Below are positions 8,229 to 13,080 of a DNA stretch of 13,080 nt, in pieces. The DNA comes from an uncultured Eubacteriales bacterium (GTDB lineage: Bacteria > Bacillota > Clostridia > Oscillospirales > CAG-272), in contig CAKSUH010000015.1 in the NCBI GenBank assembly GCA_934500855.1, positions 1 to 13,080 of the forward strand. The letters are read 5' to 3'. Position 1 is the stretch's first letter. Each line of letters opens with the position of its first letter. The notes under the pieces are model-generated. The model was not told where the DNA came from. It made no database searches and worked only from the letters and a program-made list of their open reading frames with translations. A program made the translations under genes and the position numbers.

Positions 8229-8459
8229 TCAGAAATTGTCATTAACGGTATCATCCTCGGTCCTGTCAACAAACGGTACATCGCGCTCTTTTACGGGAGG
8301 CTTTGTGTCCTCAGGCTTTTCGGCAGAGTTGTCGGGTGTTTCGGTTTTTGTCGGCGCATCGGTTTTTGCGGGCGTTTTATCGCCGCCGCAGGAGACTGCC
8401 GCAAGCAGCATGACTGCAAGCATCGCAATTGCAAGAATGCGCATCCAAAGTTTTTTCAT
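8229..8459 (-). CDS. Small lipoprotein of 76 residues
   Basis: The product has a textbook lipoprotein signal peptide (MKKLWMRILA, hydrophobic core, lipobox AVSC, Cys24), followed by GGDKTPAK and a low-complexity tail of about 50 residues rich in Lys, Thr, Pro, Glu and Asp, ending TVNDNF. The tail shows no folded domain, so it may be a charged surface tether. A purine-rich GAGAGGAGAGG site precedes the ATG, and the gap to the preceding gene is 15 nt, which supports real translation. The region around the lipobox (SCGGDKTPA) closely matches SCGGNKTPA in the next gene product, at DNA level too, so it may instead be the surviving 5' end of a duplicated solute-binding protein gene. I do not recognise a known family. 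Confidence 0.7.
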   Translation of the reverse strand: MKKLWMRILAIAMLAVMLLAAVSCGGDKTPAKTDAPTKTETPDNSAEKPEDTKPPVKERDVPFVDRTEDDTVNDNF

Positions 8460-8474
8460 ATTGCCTCTCCTCTC

Positions 8475-10019
8475 TCAGTTCGCCGCGGTGAACGCCAGAA
8501 GCGCCGCCTGCTGTGCTTTGGAATATTTGGTGTAAACATCGCCGTCAACCTCCACATATTCGCCGTTTTCGAGCTTCCAATAGCTGTGGAGCGGGTTGGT
8601 GCAGCCGGATTTCAATTCGGCGCTGACATCCGCCAGTGCGCGCCATGCCGCGTCTCCAAGGCTGCTTGCTTCACTCGGATCCGCATATGCAGTCAGCGTA
8701 CCGAGAGAAGTGTCGGTATAAACATAGGTAATGTAGGAAATTGCGCAGAACTTCACGCCGTAGTTGGCTTCCTTGATGTTCACCATCGCGGTGCTGAGGG
8801 TTACGGTGCCGTTTGAATTTTCGGTCAATCCGTTTTTCGCTTTGACATCAACATATTTCACCCCGGCGGCTGTGAGTGCCTCAACCGTGATCTCGGTCAT
8901 GTCCTTGATGTCCTCGTAGCGGACGATCAGCGTACCGTAGGAGAACGAAGTCATGGTCCCGCGGTCAACCAGCGCCTTTGCAAAATTGGCAACATCGGAC
9001 GAAACCGTTGCGGTAAAGCGCAAGCCGTAGCTGTTGTCATTCATGCGTACACTTGCCGCCCCCATATCGGGCTTGTAGGAAAGGATGGTGTCGCGATCCA
9101 CATTCGGGGTGTCGATCCATGTCTCGCCAAGCTTGGTGTAAAGGTCCTTCCAAGCCGCCTTGACCTCGGGATTGTTGTAGTCCTCGTCTGTCGGACCGGA
9201 CATGGTAATAACGGTATCGTTTTTCGCTTTGCGCCAGCCTTCCGTGCGCGCCGCGTCGGTAGAGTCAATCAGTTTAACGGTATGCGACAGAACTTCAATT
9301 TCGGACTTCGTGGATTCGTAAACGATGTTCCTCTTTGCGTCAATCGTCGCGTTCGCCTTCAGAATCAATTTCGGAATGACATTCGGGTCAAGGTTGTTTC
9401 CGCTGAGATCCTTGCCTTCCAGATAAACACCGTGGCTGTTGGAATCAGCGCCTTCGCCGTTGTTTTTCAGAACCGCGCCTTCGTCAAGCGTCAGCGTTCC
9501 GTAAACGATAACGGGAGTATTCCATGCTTTTTCGGAAACACCGACTTTTTCAAAGGTGCAGTTTTTCAGGGTCACCTTTGCAGTGTTTTCGATCCGCAGA
9601 CCCGAAACATTTCCGGTTGCGGCAATGTAGTTCATACCGTCGATTGTGACATTTGCGCTGTAGAAATGCAGACCGTGCGTAACGGAGCTGCTATAGGTGT
9701 GACCGCCGCCGATGATGGTGTAAGTTTTGGTATCGGTATAGCTTTTTGTCGCTGCATTCCACCCCACATATTCGTGTGTGGTATTGTTGGTATAGTCCGC
9801 AAGCATATAGACGGTGTCGCCGTCGGCAATGTCCAGATGCGCGTCAACCAAATTCTTGTAATATTTGCCGTTCAGGCGGAAATAATACCCCGCCTCAACT
9901 GCGGCTTCGTCGCTTTCGTAGGTTGCCCCCTCCGCAGACGCGGGAAGCATAACCGCCGCAAAGCAGGAAAGCAACATTGCAAGTGCCAACAGGCAGGAAA
10001 TCCATGCTCTTTTTTTCAT
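8475..10019 (-). CDS. Secreted beta-helix-like surface protein with C-terminal GLRF module
   Basis: This 514-residue protein starts with a signal peptide (MKKRAWISCL, hydrophobic core, likely cut after PASA at residue 29). Residues 30-300 look like a right-handed beta-helix with short repeating strands (YTIIGGGHTY, ANVTIDGMNY, LRIENTAKVTLKNCTF, GTLTLDEGAVLKN, KLILKANATIDA). After ITMSGP and a short helical segment, a C-terminal module begins near residue 320 (ASVRMNDNSYGLRFTATV, then YGTLIVRYEDI and FCAISYITYVY), a type found at the ends of secreted proteins in uncultured clostridia with no known function. No LPXTG or SLH anchor is visible, so it is either released or held non-covalently. The N-terminal 300 residues are homologous to those of the 818-residue protein, with a different C-terminal module. 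GAGAGGAAT precedes the ATG. Binding or cleavage of a polysaccharide is possible, but no catalytic site can be pointed to. Confidence 0.82.
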   Translation of the reverse strand: MKKRAWISCLLALAMLLSCFAAVMLPASAEGATYESDEAAVEAGYYFRLNGKYYKNLVDAHLDIADGDTVYMLADYTNNTTHEYVGWNAATKSYTDTKTYTIIGGGHTYSSSVTHGLHFYSANVTIDGMNYIAATGNVSGLRIENTAKVTLKNCTFEKVGVSEKAWNTPVIVYGTLTLDEGAVLKNNGEGADSNSHGVYLEGKDLSGNNLDPNVIPKLILKANATIDAKRNIVYESTKSEIEVLSHTVKLIDSTDAARTEGWRKAKNDTVITMSGPTDEDYNNPEVKAAWKDLYTKLGETWIDTPNVDRDTILSYKPDMGAASVRMNDNSYGLRFTATVSSDVANFAKALVDRGTMTSFSYGTLIVRYEDIKDMTEITVEALTAAGVKYVDVKAKNGLTENSNGTVTLSTAMVNIKEANYGVKFCAISYITYVYTDTSLGTLTAYADPSEASSLGDAAWRALADVSAELKSGCTNPLHSYWKLENGEYVEVDGDVYTKYSKAQQAALLAFTAAN

Positions 10020-10059
10020 CGGTAATTCCTCTCTCTCTTGAATGCAGTCTTTTTCGGGA

Positions 10060-10080
10060 GGGACCCGCGCCGCGGGTCCC
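10060..10080 (-). repeat. GC-rich 21-nt near-perfect palindrome in the gap before the 514-residue gene
   Basis: Arms GGGACCCGCG (10060-10069) and CGCGGGTCCC (10071-10080) are exact inverted copies around a single central base. In RNA this would form a very stable hairpin, probably with the innermost pairs open. On the - strand it is followed by TCCCGAAAAAGACTG, without a T-run, so it does not look like an ordinary intrinsic terminator. It lies 11 nt past the stop of the 43-residue gene and may protect or separate transcript segments, or slow transcription. Confidence 0.75.
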
Positions 10081-10091
10081 GTTCTGTTACC

Positions 10092-10223
10092 TTATACCCC
10101 GCGAAATTTTACAACGGGCAATTCGTCCTCGTCTCGCTTGTCAACTGCGGTTGAGGTTGTCAAAATATCCTCAAGGGTCATGTCAATCAGCAAATACTGC
10201 GGATATACATATTCTTTTTTCAT
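10092..10223 (-). CDS. Small protein of 43 residues with a DILTTS motif
   Basis: ATG AAA AAA GAA TAT GTA opens a 44-codon frame ending in TAA. The product begins MKKEYVYPQYLLIDMTLEDI, continues LTTSTAVDKRDEDELPVVKF and ends RGV. GGGGAG (10235-10230) lies 6 nt before the ATG and 3 nt after the preceding stop codon, so translation coupled to the 818-residue gene is likely. It has no signal peptide or membrane segment. The layout (MKK, Tyr-x-x-Pro, a short hydrophobic strand, acidic pair, then I-x-TTS and an acidic tail) matches a pattern I associate with short peptides encoded beside surface-protein genes in clostridia, with no established role to my knowledge. Possible roles are a peptide precursor, a modified peptide, or a partner of the secreted proteins; none is shown by the sequence. 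Confidence 0.75.
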   Translation of the reverse strand: MKKEYVYPQYLLIDMTLEDILTTSTAVDKRDEDELPVVKFRGV

Positions 10224-10237
10224 GTTTTTCTCCCCTC

Positions 10238-12694
10238 TCAGTTGAAGTGGGCTTTCGCCGCGTTTGCATAGTTGACCAAAGACTTCACCGTTGCGATCAG
10301 GTTCGCATCGGAATCCTCGGCTTTCAGCACCGTATAGGCATAGCCCATCGCGCTGTAGGTCACGGTCAGGTCACCAACCGTCATGGTGTAAGCCGTGGTC
10401 AGTTCGGAGGACTTGATACCCGTGATCTCCACATACCAGAGTTCGCTTTCCCCGTACTGCGCCGGAGTCAGAACCGTTTCGCCCAGTTTGAATTCATAGT
10501 CCGAAATGCTCTTGCCGTCCGCCAGACGGAAATAGTGACGGATAACGGTCTTGCTCCTGAGCAACAGACTTGTGCCATAGTAGGTCAAACCGTCGGCGTT
10601 GCCCGTTACGCTCGGTGCGTAAGAATCCGCAACCGTAACGGAGGAGAAGTCGGGCGCTGTCAGATCTTTGTTTGCAAGGTTGTCGGTATTCTTTTCAAAG
10701 ATGGTCTGCGCCGCCGCACCGTAGTGGAGCATTGCGGTCACAAGCGCCCTGACGGATTCGGACTGCGTGTCATCCGACAAAATCTGCTTTGCATACCGGA
10801 CAACCGAAACGGTTACATCGTCGGTATTCCCCGCCGCCTCCAGTTTCACGGGAATTTCGGCGGTCATGTCAGCCGCGCTGACATTGACGGTGAAACGGTA
10901 AAGGTTCAGCAGACCGAACTTTGCGATTTTCTGATTTGCATCGGTGAGCTTCATCGTAACGGTCTTTCCGTTCGGAAGCGTAGCGGTCAGCTTCGTTTCA
11001 TTGTCCGAAAGTGCCGCGTAAAAATTGATTCCGATATCATCGTTCAGAGAAAGACTGTAGCTGTCGAGGGTATTGACGGTGTAAGTCTCGGTGCCGACGG
11101 TGAAAGTGCCGCCGATGACAACAAGCGTTCCCTTGGTGGAGTTGTTGAAAATCGGCGCTTTAACAGTGCTCAATTCGCCTCCATAAATGGAAATATCGGT
11201 TTTAGAGTTGTAGCACTGCATAAGCACTTGATTGATGTTCGTGCAAGTGCTAACCAGTTTTCCGCTGTTAATAGTAAGTTTAGATGTCGCATTGGAAATA
11301 TATCCGCGATTTTTGGTTTTGACAGTACCGCCGTTAATCGTAATATCGGAAGAATTTCCGACATCCGATTTCAAAGCAGTTCCCGCAACATCAATGAGCG
11401 CTCCATTGTTGATTGTCAGCTTACTGCCGCTCTTGGAAGAGGAAATTCCAACATATGCACTGTTGCCGAGACTGTTTGATGTTACACTTTCACCGTTGAT
11501 AATTTTTGTGTTAGCTTCCAAAGTCACATCCGCGCCCGCAAGGTCGAGTACGCCTGTTCCGGTTTCGTAGTTATCACCGCTAAATGTGATGTTCTTTATT
11601 GTGCAGGTTACATTTTCGCCGAGAGACAGAAGCGTGTAATTTCCGCCCGAAATAGTAAAGCCTGCACCGTCAAGCGTGAAGCTGACCGGAGTATCGGGAG
11701 TGAAACTCACGGTTCCGTCCAACGCAACATTTGAAAGCAATTTGACCGTGCATCCGTTTGTTGCCGCCCGGAATGCCGCAGTCAGCGTTGAATATTTTGT
11801 TTCGCCGATCTGTGCAATATCGGCAGTTCCCCATTCCTGACCCATTTTCGCATAGAGGGCTTTCCATTTTTCCGTCACAACAGGATCTTCCAATTCCGCC
11901 GCAGACGGTCCCGTCATTGTGATTTTGCTGCTTGCGGTTTCATCGCCGCCGCGAATGGCTCCGGAAGAAGATAATGTAACATTACAGCTTGCAATCGTAA
12001 TATCAGCTGCATGCCGCTCATAAAAACAGTTTCCGAGTTTCGCCTCAATTACGGCATTTTCTTTTACAATTACAACAGGCATGTTTGCTTTCTTCTCTGT
12101 GTAAACAGCATGGCTGTTTTTATCAGAATCTGCATTGTTGCTCTTGATTACTGCCCCTTCGTCCAAAATCAAAGAACCGTATACAATGACAACCGGTTGC
12201 CACCACCCGCCACTCTTGGTTGTCTTAACCCAAGCTGCATTTTTCAGTGTCAAAGTAGATGTTTCATCGATACGCGGACCGGCGCAGGTTCCGGTCATTG
12301 TGTAATTCATTCCGTCAACGGTGACATTGGAATTCTGAAAATGAATCGCATGGTTTGCAGCAGATGTGTAGGTAAAACCGCCACCGTTAATGGTATAGGT
12401 TTTAACGGTTGTTGAACCTGCCCCAATATCCATACAACCACCCGTATGGGTATAGTCACCAACCATGTAAACGGTACCACCATCCGAAACCGCATGATAG
12501 CATTCGGCTAAAGTTTTGTAGTATGCTCCGTCAACACGGAACACATAACCCGCCGCCACTGCGGCTTCGTCGCTTTCATATGTTGCCCCCTCTGCCGACG
12601 CGGGAATCATGACGATCGTCAGGCAGGAAAGGAGCATTGCAACGCTCAAAGCAAGCGAAAGGAGCGAGAGACGCGAATGTTTTCTTTTCAGCAT
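10238..12694 (-). CDS. Large secreted beta-helix surface protein with clostridial C-terminal module
   Basis: The product is 818 residues from ATG 12694-12692, chosen because GAGG (12706-12703) lies 8 nt before it and a signal peptide follows (MLKRKHSRLS, hydrophobic core, likely cut after PASA at residue 34). Residues 38-285 form a beta-helix-like domain homologous to that of the 514-residue protein. Residues 293-540 form a second one, opening with IGETKYSTLTAAFRAATNGC and running through strands such as SKLTINNGALIDV, SDITINGGTVKTK, SKLTINSGKLVST and TDISIYGGELST. From about 545 a C-terminal module (DIGINFYAAL, LVTAMLHYGAAAQTIF, then AYTMTVGDLTVTYSAMGYAY and SLVNYANAAKAHF) is of a kind frequent at the ends of secreted proteins of uncultured clostridia, function unknown. 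No sortase or SLH anchor is visible. It is the first gene of the run. The frame stays open upstream to 12901, but that stretch shows no coding character. A glycan-binding or adhesive role is a guess. Confidence 0.83.
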   Translation of the reverse strand: MLKRKHSRLSLLSLALSVAMLLSCLTIVMIPASAEGATYESDEAAVAAGYVFRVDGAYYKTLAECYHAVSDGGTVYMVGDYTHTGGCMDIGAGSTTVKTYTINGGGFTYTSAANHAIHFQNSNVTVDGMNYTMTGTCAGPRIDETSTLTLKNAAWVKTTKSGGWWQPVVIVYGSLILDEGAVIKSNNADSDKNSHAVYTEKKANMPVVIVKENAVIEAKLGNCFYERHAADITIASCNVTLSSSGAIRGGDETASSKITMTGPSAAELEDPVVTEKWKALYAKMGQEWGTADIAQIGETKYSTLTAAFRAATNGCTVKLLSNVALDGTVSFTPDTPVSFTLDGAGFTISGGNYTLLSLGENVTCTIKNITFSGDNYETGTGVLDLAGADVTLEANTKIINGESVTSNSLGNSAYVGISSSKSGSKLTINNGALIDVAGTALKSDVGNSSDITINGGTVKTKNRGYISNATSKLTINSGKLVSTCTNINQVLMQCYNSKTDISIYGGELSTVKAPIFNNSTKGTLVVIGGTFTVGTETYTVNTLDSYSLSLNDDIGINFYAALSDNETKLTATLPNGKTVTMKLTDANQKIAKFGLLNLYRFTVNVSAADMTAEIPVKLEAAGNTDDVTVSVVRYAKQILSDDTQSESVRALVTAMLHYGAAAQTIFEKNTDNLANKDLTAPDFSSVTVADSYAPSVTGNADGLTYYGTSLLLRSKTVIRHYFRLADGKSISDYEFKLGETVLTPAQYGESELWYVEITGIKSSELTTAYTMTVGDLTVTYSAMGYAYTVLKAEDSDANLIATVKSLVNYANAAKAHFN

Positions 12695-13013
12695 AATTAA
12701 AACCTCATTTCTTTCGTATTTTTCCGATTCTCCGAATTGCTTCGTTCTGATTCGTGTGCCGACCCCGAGGTTTATTCCCATCCGGATCCTTGCGGCAGTT
12801 GCCACAGCCTTTCTCTGCGGCTTCTCTGTTTCGCCCCGCCGATTCGGATGAAAAACGGCTTCATTCCAAGCACACACGGAATACCGCCCCCAAAAAAGCA
12901 CAAAAACCGCGCCTTATTCCGCTTGTGCGAAAAAGGCTCGGCTTTTTGACATATGAATCGTGCGCTCCGCTTTCCGGGCGCAAGGAAAACAGCCTGTTAC
13001 AAAGCGCAAACAG
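12695..13013. other. Gene-free upstream region (about 320 nt) before the eight-gene run
   Basis: I see no convincing gene here. The - strand just before the first gene holds its ribosome binding site (12706-12703). I searched by eye for TTGACA/TATAAT pairs on the - strand within about 150 nt of the start and found none worth calling, so the operon promoter is either non-canonical or lies further right. Near 12961-12980 GCGC-CCG and CGG-A-GCGC on the - strand can fold around GAAAG. CCTGTT (12993-12998) and AACAGG (13009-13014) form a second small inverted repeat directly touching the tetranucleotide tract. Confidence 0.55.
12892..12928 (-). terminator. Possible intrinsic terminator of an upstream gene beyond the right edge
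   Basis: On the - strand GCACAA (12928-12923) pairs with TTGTGC (12903-12898), followed immediately by TTTTTT (12897-12892). The loop is long (19 nt) with a short inner GCG/CGC pairing, so the hairpin is imperfect. If real, it would end a leftward transcript that enters from the right and insulate the eight-gene run from it, putting the operon promoter between about 12890 and 12710. Confidence 0.4.

Positions 13014-13080
<67 letters not shown>

Noticed and set aside
9977..11479. Long + strand open frame of 500 codons across the two surface-protein genes and the small-protein gene.
   Set aside because: It runs across three supported - strand genes and two gaps, and its product is low-complexity Arg/Val/Gly-rich without domain features.
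12733..12744. CGAA-TTGC-TTCG as a possible LacI-type operator upstream of the operon.
   Set aside because: Only 4-base arms, an asymmetric centre, and no second copy noticed; expected by chance.
12695..12901. Open frame extending the 818-residue gene upstream by 69 codons (GTG at 12901).
   Set aside because: The extension is Arg-rich with no domain-like pattern, puts 69 residues before a complete signal peptide, begins inside a possible terminator hairpin, and the ATG at 12694 has its own ribosome binding site.
12946..12951. TTGACA on the + strand resembling a -35 box.
   Set aside because: No TATAAT-like element about 17 nt downstream, and it lies on the strand opposite to the operon.

Overview
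This window looks like a chromosomal stretch from an uncultured gut or rumen type bacterium of the Clostridia (Bacillota). The basis is indirect: strong AGGAGG-type ribosome binding sites, Gram-positive style lipoprotein signal peptides ending in SCGG, moderately high GC, and surface-protein modules that I recognise from uncultured clostridial genomes. No rRNA or tRNA gene is visible, so the lineage is an inference.

Layout. At the left edge, on the + strand, is the 3' part of a LacI-family regulator gene (1-960), ending in a strong hairpin (973-1003). Everything else is on the - strand and reads leftward as one tightly spaced run of eight genes, 12694 to 1009. In transcription order these are: an 818-residue secreted beta-helix protein (12694-10238); a 43-residue peptide (10223-10092); a 514-residue secreted beta-helix protein that is a paralogue of the first (10019-8475); a 76-residue lipoprotein (8459-8229); an ABC-type solute-binding lipoprotein (8210-6693); a 902-residue multidomain lipoprotein ending in a metallophosphoesterase module (6614-3906); a stand-alone cytoplasmic metallophosphoesterase that is a paralogue of that module (3886-2996); and a GH36/raffinose-synthase-family alpha-galactosidase-like enzyme (2982-1009). 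Gaps are 13-19 nt except for two of 72 and 78 nt, each holding a hairpin. Upstream of the first gene lies about 390 nt without a convincing gene, with a possible terminator and, at the window's right edge, a perfect GTCT tetranucleotide tract of at least 67 nt.

How the genes may work together (inference): the cell secretes two putative carbohydrate- or surface-binding beta-helix proteins, captures a ligand with the solute-binding lipoprotein, processes a phosphorylated or phosphodiester-linked compound outside (lipoprotein phosphoesterase) and inside (cytoplasmic phosphoesterase), and splits a galactoside in the cytoplasm with the GH36 enzyme. The LacI-type protein is a candidate regulator. 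No permease or ATPase is in the window, so uptake must use a transporter encoded elsewhere. The least described parts are the 43-residue peptide, the lipoprotein that fuses two EILVG/EILIG-type domains, a catalytically degenerate GDPD-like domain and a phosphoesterase, and the tetranucleotide tract.
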